Below, one piece after another: positions 7,971-15,084 of a stretch of 30,636 nt of DNA (positions are counted from its first letter, which is position 1; each line of letters opens with the position of its first letter). The stretch is from CAZQLE01 sp964593905 (GTDB lineage: Bacteria > Chloroflexota > Anaerolineae > Anaerolineales > Anaerolineaceae). Both the position numbers and the translations under genes were made by a program. The stretch covers positions 1-30,636 of the forward strand of contig CAZQLE010000016.1 in NCBI GenBank assembly GCA_964593905.1, given 5' to 3'. Under the pieces are notes generated by a model. It did not search any database. It worked only from the letters and a program-made list of their open reading frames with translations, and had not been told where the DNA came from.

Positions 7971-8378
7971 TCAGTCGTGCCGGGGCTGGTTGAGCGCCCG
8001 GTTGAGCAAACCGGCGAGGATGCCGGTAAGCGTGGTGGGCAGGGCCAGCACCACCAGAATGACCACCGATTCGCGCAGAAAATGCAGCGCCCGGCCGGGT
8101 TGGCTAAAGACGAGCACATAGACGGCAATCACGGCGGCGGTGGTCAGAAAGCCCACCAGTGCCCCGCCCGGCACGCCCAGACCCGCAGCGCCAATGATCA
8201 ACCCGATCAGCGCCCCCGCAAAAGCAGCCAGAAAGCCGACAATGGCACCATAAGCCAGCGCCTCACCGGCAGAGGTGCCATCCGACATGGCCGCCAGAGT
8301 AAAGACGGCGGCGCTCAACACGGCGCATACTGCCCCGCCCAGCAAACCACTCAGCAATATTCGCGCAGGCTTTTTCAT
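7971..8378 (-). CDS. small glycine/alanine-rich membrane protein, unknown function
   Basis: Protein of 135 residues with about four transmembrane stretches rich in Ala, Gly, Leu and Val (for example GAIVGFLAAFAGALIGLIIG), N-terminus MKKPARILL. I do not recognise the family. An AGGGGGCC ribosome binding site lies 5 nt before the ATG at 8378. The upstream DUF4406-like gene ends 15 nt before, so the two are probably one transcript. Nothing in it suggests enzymatic activity. Confidence 0.7.
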   Translation of the reverse strand: MKKPARILLSGLLGGAVCAVLSAAVFTLAAMSDGTSAGEALAYGAIVGFLAAFAGALIGLIIGAAGLGVPGGALVGFLTTAAVIAVYVLVFSQPGRALHFLRESVVILVVLALPTTLTGILAGLLNRALNQPRHD

Positions 8379-8393
8379 TTGCGGCCCCCTGGT

Positions 8394-8789
8394 TTATCGC
8401 CCTGTCTCAACGGCCTCACAGCCGGGGATCTCACCCAACTGGCGGAAGATGTGCAGCCCTTTCTGCCGGGCAAGCGACACCATCAGGTCGGCCCCCTGTG
8501 AGGCGCCGCCAACGCGCAGCACAGCGTCGCAGTGCGCGATCAGGCGCTCGGCAATGGGGTGAAAAATCTCATTAAAGGGTTCATCACCCAACTGTTTTGA
8601 ACCGGCCAGATGCACCAGCGGCAGCGCAAACCATTCACCCAGCACTGGAACATGCCCGGCGCGGAAGATCGGCAGGGCAAAGGCCTCCATTGCCCTGACA
8701 TTGGCGGCAATTTTGGCCGGGTCATCGCCCGTGCCGCCGCGGTAGGGCCCGGCAATCAGAATCATCAATGAGGTCTGATTTTTCTGCAT
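8394..8789 (-). CDS. DUF4406 / nucleoside deoxyribosyltransferase-like protein
   Basis: Soluble protein of 131 residues. The N-terminal LIAGPYRGG (11-19) and the later CDAVLRVGGASQGADL (87-102) with a following helix are the pattern seen in DUF4406 and nucleoside 2-deoxyribosyltransferase-like folds, which bind nucleotide or sugar at the GPY loop. The catalytic glutamate expected of true deoxyribosyltransferases is not obvious, so activity is uncertain. GAAGGAG sits 6 nt before the ATG at 8789; the later ATG at 8765 has no such site. It precedes the small membrane protein by 15 nt. Confidence 0.65.
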   Translation of the reverse strand: MQKNQTSLMILIAGPYRGGTGDDPAKIAANVRAMEAFALPIFRAGHVPVLGEWFALPLVHLAGSKQLGDEPFNEIFHPIAERLIAHCDAVLRVGGASQGADLMVSLARQKGLHIFRQLGEIPGCEAVETGR

Positions 8790-8820
8790 GGCTGCTCCTT
8801 CAATGTACAGATATTGAACA

Positions 8821-8844
8821 GCCGCCTGACGATGATCAGGCGGC
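8821..8844 (-). terminator. hairpin between esterase and DUF4406-like genes
   Basis: GCCGCCTGA / TCAGGCGGC, a perfect 9-bp stem with a 6-nt loop, 58 nt past the esterase stop. On the minus strand only TGTTCAATATCT follows, a weak T-run. A TATAAT -10 box lies at 8858-8863 region on the same strand, so the hairpin would also be in the leader of the next gene. Confidence 0.5.
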
Positions 8845-8902
8845 CGTCTGTAATTATATTATACGGAAGAAGCAGGCAAAAATATATCGATTTGATCACA
8901 AA

Positions 8903-9853
8903 TTAAACCCGCAGATGTCGGCGGATGTAGGTGATCACCTCTTCCCAGGCCTGCGTCGCTTCGGGGAACATGGGCGCAAACAGCGGAAAACAGTGCACCA
9001 TGCCCTCCCAGACCCGCAGGGTCATATCGACCCCGGCGGTGCTGGCTTTAGCGGCAAATCTGACCGCATCATCCAGCAGAATTTCATGATCGCCAACCTC
9101 GATCAGGATGGGCGGCAGACCGTGCAGGTCGCCGTAGAGCGGTGAAATCCACGGGTGGGTGGGGTCGTTGTCGCCGACATAATACCCACCCCACACATCC
9201 CACGAGCCGAGCGCCGAGATATCGCGCCGGTCGTTGGTCTTATAAGAAGCGCCGGTGCATTTCAGATCGGTCCAGGGTGAAAGCGCCACACCCGCCGTTG
9301 GCAGTGGCAGGCCCTCATCGCGGATGGCGATCAGACTGGCCAGGCACAACCCGCCGCCGGCCGATTCGCCCACAATGACGATGTTGGCGGGGTCAACCCC
9401 CTGCGCCAGCAGCCAGCGGTACGCGGTCAGGGTATCGTGCATGGCGGCCGGGAAGGGATGTTCGGGAGCCAGGCGGTAATCATACAGCAGCGCGCCGACT
9501 CCGGTGGCCTGCACAAACTTGGCCACATGCATACGGTGGTCCACACAGTTGCCGGTCACATACCCGCCCCCGTGGGTGTAAAAGATCGCCCGATCGGCCG
9601 GCCCGGGTCGATCGGCGCTGCCCTGCGGATGAATCCATTCTGCAAACAGGCCCTCCGGCAGACCGGGGATGTTCACCGGCGAAACGATGACCCCGGCCGG
9701 GATGGCGCCAAACTTCTGCGCACCTTCTTCGTAGCGTTTGCGCAGTGCTGCCGTAGAGGTCTCACGGGTGATCACCTCACGCTTAAACTGGAACTTAAAC
9801 AAATGACTATTACGGATGCTGAAAAACAGCAGTTTACTTTTCAAACTAGACAT
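8903..9853 (-). CDS. family IV (HSL-type) esterase/lipase
   Basis: Alpha/beta hydrolase of 316 residues of the hormone-sensitive lipase family. HGGG at 94-97 is the oxyanion motif, GESAGG holds Ser164, EVGDHEILLDD holds Asp255 and MVHCFP holds His287. YDYRLAPEHPFPAA (124-137) is a strong family signature. Members hydrolyse short- to medium-chain acyl esters. No signal peptide is evident, although the N-terminus is hydrophobic. Start ATG 9853 has AAGG about 7 nt upstream. It lies 33 nt downstream of a TetR regulator gene in the same direction, so it is very probably controlled by that regulator. Confidence 0.92.
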   Translation of the reverse strand: MSSLKSKLLFFSIRNSHLFKFQFKREVITRETSTAALRKRYEEGAQKFGAIPAGVIVSPVNIPGLPEGLFAEWIHPQGSADRPGPADRAIFYTHGGGYVTGNCVDHRMHVAKFVQATGVGALLYDYRLAPEHPFPAAMHDTLTAYRWLLAQGVDPANIVIVGESAGGGLCLASLIAIRDEGLPLPTAGVALSPWTDLKCTGASYKTNDRRDISALGSWDVWGGYYVGDNDPTHPWISPLYGDLHGLPPILIEVGDHEILLDDAVRFAAKASTAGVDMTLRVWEGMVHCFPLFAPMFPEATQAWEEVITYIRRHLRV

Positions 9854-9886
9854 AGCACACCTTCTTCAATGGACGGGCAAAAGGGT

Positions 9887-10495
9887 TTAAGCCTTTGCTC
9901 CGTTGATAAACAAATCCACACAATTCGCGATCGATTTTTCCAGGTCAAAGTCCTCCGGTTGTAAAAAGAAGGGTTTGATCGTCTCAATCAGCGCAAATTC
10001 AAATAATTCTTCCAAAAGTTTGGCAGGCAGGTCGCCACGCAGTTCGCCGCTTTGCTGCCCCAGAGAAATAATCTCGCGGGCCAGCCCGGTCAACCCGGTT
10101 TGCTCGCCCGCGGGCGTCGGCCGAAACGAGATCACCTGTTTCATACGGTAGACCATAAAAGCTTCAAACACCTCTTTTTGCGCCTGCACGCCTTCCAGCA
10201 AAAAGCGAAACACATGGGTCAGGCGCGCGCGGGTATCGGGAAGCTGGCGCAAACGGGAGAGACGGTCGTCATTGCGTTCGGCAAAGCTGCGCTGCAGATA
10301 GGCGCTGATGATGGCTTCTTTGGCAGGGAAGTAGTTATACAAAGTCCCTTTGGCAATATCCGCTGCCTCGGCGATCTGCTCCATGGTCACAGCTTCGAGC
10401 CCGCGCTGATTGAACAGCCCGACCGCAGCCGTGATAATTCGGTTGTGGGTCTCTTCTTTTTTTCGTTCCATGCGGCTGTCCGACTTTAGCTCCAT
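9887..10495 (-). CDS. TetR/AcrR family transcriptional regulator
   Basis: One-component repressor of 202 residues. An N-terminal helix-turn-helix lies at about 13-60: NRIITAAVGLFNQRGLEAV, then MEQIAEAADIAKGTLYNYF, the most conserved part of TetR DNA-binding domains. The C-terminal part (70-200) is the variable ligand-binding, dimerising domain. Start ATG 10495 is preceded by AGAGGTGAG; a second ATG at 10471 lacks this. It leads an operon with the esterase. A palindrome overlapping its own promoter makes autorepression likely, with an ester-related ligand as inducer (inference). Confidence 0.92.
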   Translation of the reverse strand: MELKSDSRMERKKEETHNRIITAAVGLFNQRGLEAVTMEQIAEAADIAKGTLYNYFPAKEAIISAYLQRSFAERNDDRLSRLRQLPDTRARLTHVFRFLLEGVQAQKEVFEAFMVYRMKQVISFRPTPAGEQTGLTGLAREIISLGQQSGELRGDLPAKLLEELFEFALIETIKPFFLQPEDFDLEKSIANCVDLFINGAKA

Positions 10496-10531
10496 CTCAC
10501 CTCTTTTGAACTGCGTTTATTTTTATACGAC

Positions 10532-10556
10532 GTTCAATATTGAACTATGTTCAATT
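10532..10556. promoter_or_regulatory. probable TetR operator
   Basis: GTTCAATATTGAAC (10532-10545) is a perfect 14-bp palindrome, followed by another GTTCAA half-site at 10549-10554 touching the -10 box; a further TTGAAC half-site is at 10506-10511. The position over -10/+1 suits repression. Confidence 0.65.
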
Positions 10557-10581
10557 TTAAGCATAAAAAGAATTCTGTCAA
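10554..10581 (-). promoter_or_regulatory. promoter of tetR-esterase operon
   Basis: Minus strand TTGACA (10576-10581, perfect -35), 16 bp, TAAAAT (10554-10559, 5 of 6 to the -10 consensus). The start codon is about 50 nt downstream. Confidence 0.7.
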
Positions 10582-10608
10582 GGGGGAAATTTTCTCTGAA
10601 TCTGCCGC

Positions 10609-10642
10609 CCAAAAGAAAGGCGCCCTCTGTTGAGAGGGCGCC
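10609..10642 (-). terminator. intrinsic terminator of TPR gene
   Basis: Perfect 10-bp stem GGCGCCCTCT (10619-10628) / AGAGGGCGCC (10633-10642) with a 4-nt loop; on the minus strand TTTCTTTTGGG follows. It lies 25 nt past the TPR gene stop. Confidence 0.8.
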
Positions 10643-10667
10643 GGTGAAAGACGTTTTTTGGTGCAAT

Positions 10668-12908
10668 TCACCCGGACTGCTGTGCATAAGCCAACAGCAG
10701 GGCGCGCACGGCGCTCATGCCGGCCAAATTGGGCACAACCCGTTCAAGGTTGCCCAGGGTATCCAGCGCTTCCAGCACGGTAAAATCGGGCGGTTCGCCA
10801 TCCAAAATTTCTTGATAGCTCTTGCGGCTGGCCTGCGGGTCGCCCAGCGCCAGCAGCATGGCCGCCAGGTTCAACTGGCAGCGCACATCCCAGCCGGGTT
10901 TGCCGGTCTGCGCCCGGGCCAGCGCAACAGCCTGACCCATTCTCTGTTGAAAGCCCGCCTCATCTCCCTGCAAATAAGAGGCCAGAGCAGCCAAAAAAAC
11001 CGCGCTGTCATCGGCCCCATCCTGGCGCTGCGCCCGTTCCGCTGCATCCAGGGCCTGGGCGGCATCTTTCTGATAAAGATACAGTTCTGCCAGCCGGTTC
11101 CAGATCCAGTTATTGTCATATCCCAGTTTCACGGCCTGCAAGTAATCTTCCAGCGCGCGGGGGATATCCTTCAGCAGGTAATGAGAAAGTCCGCGGTTGC
11201 CATACACCCAGCCCTGTGAAGAATCCAGTTCCAGCGCACGGTCGTAATCGGCCACGGCCTGCGCAAACTGCCGCAAGTTGCGGCAAACCTGCCCGCGCAC
11301 CGCACAGGCCTCCGCATGACAGGGGTCCAGCTCCAGCGCGGCCTGAACATCGGCCAGGGCATCCAGCGGCCGCAGCCAGTTCTTGTTCACGATGGCGCGC
11401 CTGATCCACAGATCCGGGTTGTGCGGGTCATTATCCAGCAGGGCCGTCAACAACTCATGCGCCCGGGCATGGTGCCCCTGCGCCTGATAAGCCTCGGCCA
11501 GGGTGCGGCTCAGGTCCGGGTGGTCAAGCCGCTCTTGCAGCAGCAGTTCCACGGGGTCGGCCGTGTGATCTGGCCAGTGTTCGTCATACAGCCCAACCAG
11601 TTGGCGGGCCGCATAAACATGGTTGAAATCAAGCCTTAACACCGCCAGAAAATCATCCCGGGCTTTGTCAAAATCTCCCATCTGTCCATGCAGCAACCCG
11701 CGGTTAACCAGCGCCCAGACATATTCGGGGTGCAGTTGAAGAGCAGCATCATAATCCTGGCGGGCGGCCTCATACCGGCCCAGGTCTTTCAAAATCCGCC
11801 CGCGCACGGCAAACAACCAGGGGTATCCATCCGGGTTCAAATCCAGAGCGCCGTTCAGGTCATCCAGGGCTTTGCTCAGTTTTCCGGCCTGAAAATGGGC
11901 ATTCCCGCGGTTGGCCAGCGCTTCAACCCGATCTGGCTCAAGTTTGAGCGCCCGATCAAACGCGCGGACGGCCCGCGGAAAGCGTTTCAGCTCGGTGAAC
12001 AGAATGCCAATTTCGATATGGGTTGCAGCATTTTCCCGGCCCAGGCGCAGCGTAGTCTGGTAAGCCCGCAGCGCTTCTTCGCGCTGCCCCAGCCCGTGCA
12101 GGGCTTCTCCGCGCAGGGTATACACCCAGGCCGGGTCGCGCCACAGGGTTAACAACCGGTCAATATCCTCCAGAGCCGGGCGATACCTTTTCTGGCTCAG
12201 AAACAGCAGCGCACGTTCCCTGTAAATTCCCGAGAAATCGGGTGAGAGTTCCTGCGCCTTTTCATAGGCCGCCAGGGCATCTTCCACCCGGTTTTGCAGC
12301 CCAAACAACATTCCCATGCAAAAATATCCCCAGCCGTAATCGGGCTTAAGCGCAAGGGCCTGGTCAAGGTCCAGCCGGCTTTCATCATGACGGCCGGTCT
12401 CCAACAGCGCCCGCCCGCGGTGCGCCAGAGTCCACGGGTCATCTGGCTTAAGGCCAACCGCCTGGTTAAAATAAGGCAGCGCCTCTTCAAAGCGGTTGAT
12501 CATGCACAGACATTCACCCACCTGGTTCAACAGCCACGGATCATCAGAGCTGAAAGCCAGCGCTCTTTGAAAATCGATCAGGGCCAGGGCATATTCATCG
12601 CGTTGATAATAGACCCGGCCGCGCCCCACATAAGCCCAACCGTAATTGAAATCCATCTGAATTGCGCGCGAAAACAGTTCCAGCGCCTCTTCTTCGGCGC
12701 CGGTCTGATGCAAACACTCTGCCAGATGTGCATATACCCAGGGGCTGGTCTGAACCAGTTGAAGACAGCGGCGATATTCGACAGCCGCTTTCTCAAATTC
12801 TCCTTCTTCTTCCAGAGAAGAAGCAGCATTCAGGATCTGTTCAAATGCAGCCGAATGGATCGGGATAAGCGGGTCTTGATTCTCGCTGCCGGGTGGTGAT
12901 GGAACCAT
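10668..12908 (-). CDS. long tetratricopeptide repeat protein
   Basis: Protein of about 746 residues made almost wholly of TPR units of 34 residues, with recurrent W/Y-A-x-x-x-R-G and A-L-x-L-x-P patterns (for example PDDPWTLAHRGRALLETGRH). I count roughly 17-20 units by eye. No enzymatic domain, signal peptide or membrane helix. TPR superhelices act as protein-binding scaffolds; no partner is suggested by neighbours, which are an unrelated operon and a lipoprotein. The frame is open to a TTG at 13037, but a good -10 box at 12996-13001 lies inside that extension, so I place the start at ATG 12908 (AAGGG 12 nt upstream, weak). A fairly large leader of about 80 nt results. Confidence 0.87.
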   Translation of the reverse strand: MVPSPPGSENQDPLIPIHSAAFEQILNAASSLEEEGEFEKAAVEYRRCLQLVQTSPWVYAHLAECLHQTGAEEEALELFSRAIQMDFNYGWAYVGRGRVYYQRDEYALALIDFQRALAFSSDDPWLLNQVGECLCMINRFEEALPYFNQAVGLKPDDPWTLAHRGRALLETGRHDESRLDLDQALALKPDYGWGYFCMGMLFGLQNRVEDALAAYEKAQELSPDFSGIYRERALLFLSQKRYRPALEDIDRLLTLWRDPAWVYTLRGEALHGLGQREEALRAYQTTLRLGRENAATHIEIGILFTELKRFPRAVRAFDRALKLEPDRVEALANRGNAHFQAGKLSKALDDLNGALDLNPDGYPWLFAVRGRILKDLGRYEAARQDYDAALQLHPEYVWALVNRGLLHGQMGDFDKARDDFLAVLRLDFNHVYAARQLVGLYDEHWPDHTADPVELLLQERLDHPDLSRTLAEAYQAQGHHARAHELLTALLDNDPHNPDLWIRRAIVNKNWLRPLDALADVQAALELDPCHAEACAVRGQVCRNLRQFAQAVADYDRALELDSSQGWVYGNRGLSHYLLKDIPRALEDYLQAVKLGYDNNWIWNRLAELYLYQKDAAQALDAAERAQRQDGADDSAVFLAALASYLQGDEAGFQQRMGQAVALARAQTGKPGWDVRCQLNLAAMLLALGDPQASRKSYQEILDGEPPDFTVLEALDTLGNLERVVPNLAGMSAVRALLLAYAQQSG

Positions 12909-12995
12909 GATGAAATTAGCCCTTCGAGAAAAAATGGGGTCGGTTGAGTGCGGCTCGGCAACCAGACCGGTCTTTGTTACAGAATTCTGGTCTTC

Positions 12996-13001
12996 ATTAT
13001 A
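12996..13001 (-). promoter_or_regulatory. -10 box of TPR gene
   Basis: Perfect TATAAT on the minus strand, 88 nt before the chosen start; the -35 region near 13019-13024 is a weak match, as expected if an activator binds just upstream. Confidence 0.5.
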
Positions 13002-13029
13002 CTTAAATCTGGCACAAATACAGCCATAT

Positions 13030-13049
13030 CTGTACAAGAAAATGTACAG
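13030..13049. promoter_or_regulatory. inverted repeat upstream of TPR promoter
   Basis: CTGTACA-6 nt-TGTACAG, perfect 7-bp arms in a 20-bp site directly upstream of the -35 region of the TPR gene. Its size and placement fit a dimeric regulator binding site. The factor is unknown; it does not match the SOS-box spacing CTGT-N8-ACAG. Confidence 0.5.
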
Positions 13050-13066
13050 TGAGTGTTTTTAATTGT

Positions 13067-13570
13067 TCAAGGTAGTTTGTACCGGTCAGACCCGGCGGGC
13101 AGGGCAAGCCCCTGCAAAAAAGACTGCACCGGAGCGGTGACCGCCTCACTGGTCGGGTACGTCACCCCGGGGTCAAACAACAGCTCACACTCCCCGCCGT
13201 CAGCATAACCCAGGGTATAGCTTTCCGTCCCGCCTCCATCGGGGGCATCCTGCGGCTCCACCCGGCGCAGGGCGGCGCAGTTGACCCCGTGCAGCGCGGC
13301 AAACAGATCGGCAGTGGCCTGTTGCTCAACCGCAATATCCCAACTGCCGGCGTTCACCTGTGTATCCGCCGTCCGGCCGCTGCGCGTCAGGGTCACCCGG
13401 CCGGGGGTGATGGTAAACGATTCGAACCATTGCAGCTCGGGCAGAATCGTCCCCGCCGCGCTGGTATAAACGATGCGGGTCAATTCGGGTTTCATTGCTT
13501 CCTCCGCCTGACAGCCTGCCAGCAAAACACCTGTCAGAATGATCAAAACAAGGATCCATTTGCCTTGCAT
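13067..13570 (-). CDS. lipoprotein of unknown function
   Basis: Protein of 167 residues with a type II signal peptide: MQGKW, hydrophobic run to residue 16, lipobox LLAGC with lipid-bearing Cys20. The mature part has no family I recognise; it contains YTSAAGTILPELQWFESF and a likely disulfide between the two remaining cysteines (in GVNCAALRR and GGECELLF). The protein would be anchored on the outer face of the cytoplasmic membrane. Start ATG 13570 with GAGGTG 4-5 nt upstream; an in-frame ATG seven codons earlier would spoil the signal peptide. The 13599-13824 repeat begins 28 nt before the start, so its promoter must lie in the repeat or beyond. Confidence 0.8.
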   Translation of the reverse strand: MQGKWILVLIILTGVLLAGCQAEEAMKPELTRIVYTSAAGTILPELQWFESFTITPGRVTLTRSGRTADTQVNAGSWDIAVEQQATADLFAALHGVNCAALRRVEPQDAPDGGGTESYTLGYADGGECELLFDPGVTYPTSEAVTAPVQSFLQGLALPAGSDRYKLP

Positions 13571-13598
13571 AACACCTCTGTGTTTCGGCAAGCATTTC

Positions 13599-13824
13599 GT
13601 AGGTTGGGTAGAGGGGCATCAAAGCGGCTGTTTTAAAGGCGCTCGCTTGCCCCGAAACCCAACAGCAGGTACGAGCGGTACCCGTTGGGTTTCGGGGGGA
13701 ATAGACATTATTGGTGGATGGTTCGGGTGTGCCCCCCTCAACCCAACCTACCATACTCGCATGACACGAGCAAAAGCCCATATCATTCTGAGCCGGTGCG
13801 TAGCACCGCGCGAAGAATCCCTGG
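13599..13824. repeat. palindromic dispersed repeat, copy 1 (complete-looking)
   Basis: Part A, 13599-13751, has terminal inverted repeats (GTAGGTTGGGTAGAGGGG and CCCCTCAACCCAACCTAC) and a central palindrome CCCCGAAACCCAA (13650-13662) / TTGGGTTTCGGGG (13685-13697), inside which GGTAC-5 nt-GTACC forms a small inner stem. Part B, 13752-13824, ends with a TCATTCTGAG...GAAGAATCC unit of the type scattered through many bacterial genomes. No coding capacity. The same composite occurs inverted at 25137-25333. It looks like a non-autonomous MITE/REP-like element. Confidence 0.85.
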
Positions 13825-13842
13825 GGGCGGTTATAACCCCAA

Positions 13843-14223
13843 TCACCCCTTCCGGGCGATCATCTCAATTTCCACCTGAGCGCCCAGCGGCAGCGCGGCC
13901 ACACCGATGGTGGTGCGCGCCGGGTAGGGGGCGTTAAACTGCTGTTGATAAACGCCGTTCATGGCGGCAAAGTTAGCCATGTCGGTCAAAAACACATTCA
14001 CCTTCACCACCTGATCGGGCGTCAGACCGGCGGCCGCCAGCACGGCAAACAAATTTTGAAAACACTGCGCGGTCTGCACGGCAATGTCGCCTGCGGCCAG
14101 CTTGCCGGTAGCAGGGTCAATGGGGGTCTGCCCCGAGAGATAAACCAGGTCGCCGGCTTCCACAGCGTGTGAATATGGACCAACAGCAACGGCATTGGGG
14201 GCGCTAAAAGCTTTACGGGACAT
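13843..14223 (-). CDS. ridA: RidA family protein (enamine/imine deaminase)
   Basis: Protein of 126 residues, YjgF/YER057c/UK114 family. VGPYSHAVEAGDLVYLSGQ near the N-terminus, KVNVFLTDMANFAAMN in the middle and PARTTIGVAALPLGAQVEIE at the end (with the conserved substrate-carboxylate-binding Arg) are diagnostic. RidA hydrolyses reactive 2-aminoacrylate-type enamines from PLP enzymes to keto acids and ammonia in the cytoplasm. Start ATG 14223 has AAGGAGAA with ideal spacing; the frame extends upstream to 14403 without conservation and is rejected. The downstream repeat starts 19 nt past its stop. Confidence 0.93.
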   Translation of the reverse strand: MSRKAFSAPNAVAVGPYSHAVEAGDLVYLSGQTPIDPATGKLAAGDIAVQTAQCFQNLFAVLAAAGLTPDQVVKVNVFLTDMANFAAMNGVYQQQFNAPYPARTTIGVAALPLGAQVEIEMIARKG

Positions 14224-14335
14224 AAAGTTCTCCTTATTTTTAATCGGATAATTTTTGCCATTCGTCATTCCAAAAACACCCTGCCGTTCCAGAACGCGAG
14301 CAGCAGAAAGAGAAGAATGGTTTGGCTGCTTCCTA

Positions 14336-14363
14336 ATTATATTCATCCCCCACTCTGGCGCAA
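14336..14363 (-). promoter_or_regulatory. possible promoter of ridA
   Basis: Perfect TATAAT on the minus strand at 14336-14341 with a weak -35, TTGCGC at 14358-14363 (16 bp spacing). The leader would be about 105 nt. Confidence 0.4.
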
Positions 14364-14436
14364 CACCCCGGCGGTTTATGGGTTTTGCGGCCATTTCAAC
14401 CACATGCCGCGTCCCGGCCCGGGCTGCCCGGTGTGA

Positions 14437-14784
14437 TCAACCAAACAGCAAAAACAATGTCACCGCGCTAAAAATCACCGTCAGGTAGGGGAGCACGCGG
14501 TGCAAAACATGCACAAAACGCGGCATAATCTGTTCAACGCTCAACAACCCGCCGCTGATCAGGGTGGTCACAAAACACACCCCGGCGGCGGCGCCAAAAA
14601 GGGTCTCGCGTGAAGTGAGCGGCCCGGCCCGGTAGACCGTCAGCCCCACAAAAACCAGCGTCCCCAGCGCGATCAGTTTATGCAAATTAAACAGGACCAC
14701 CGGGTAGGGCTTGCCTGAGCGGCTTAACCAAAACCCAAAAAAGAAGGTGCCCACAAACAACAAACCGGCAACACCCATTTGCAT
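14437..14784 (-). CDS. four-helix membrane protein with intramembrane histidines
   Basis: Integral membrane protein of 115 residues with four hydrophobic stretches. I do not recognise the family with confidence. His35 (NLHKLIALG), His92 and His95 (FVHVLHRVLPY) lie at helix starts, an arrangement that could bind haem as in small cytochrome b-type proteins; this is only a suggestion. Start ATG 14784 has AGGAGGG eight nt upstream, close to ideal; an in-frame start 19 codons earlier lacks support. No recognisable terminator follows before ridA (214 nt gap). Confidence 0.72.
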   Translation of the reverse strand: MQMGVAGLLFVGTFFFGFWLSRSGKPYPVVLFNLHKLIALGTLVFVGLTVYRAGPLTSRETLFGAAAGVCFVTTLISGGLLSVEQIMPRFVHVLHRVLPYLTVIFSAVTLFLLFG

Positions 14785-15084
14785 TTGAACTACCCTCCTC
14801 TTGTGAACCGGCGGGTTTGCCAAAACCAGGCTGCCCGCCATAATCAGCCGATCCGCAAGAAACTTACTGCTGTCAAACCCGCAAACAGAAAGCCATCCGC
14901 TTTATCGGCCCAAAAATACAGGCCCTCCATCAGTATATCGCCAAAGCGGCTGCCGTTGATCAAAATACGCATTGCGGTTATAACGCTATAATTGCAACAT
15001 GGCAATCATCTGTTTATTAAAAATAAGGTGTTGTAGAGCGCGTCACACCCTGCAACCCCGCTTGCAACAACCTGGGGCACAGCG
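14785..15084. other. divergent intergenic region
   Basis: No gene is visible in these 300 bases between the minus-strand four-helix gene and the plus-strand ABC exporter. A plus-strand TATAAT lies at 14987-14992, about 92 nt before the exporter, next to GTTATAAC, a perfect 8-bp palindrome; -35 matches are poor on both strands. Confidence 0.6.

Noticed and set aside
13030..13049. Palindrome considered as a LexA SOS box
   Set aside because: CTGT and ACAG are 12 nt apart instead of 8, so it does not fit the CTGT-N8-ACAG pattern.
13599..13824. Palindromic repeat considered as a CRISPR remnant or tRNA-like structure
   Set aside because: No regular spacing of short direct repeats and no cloverleaf with CCA end; the structure is a terminal-inverted-repeat element.
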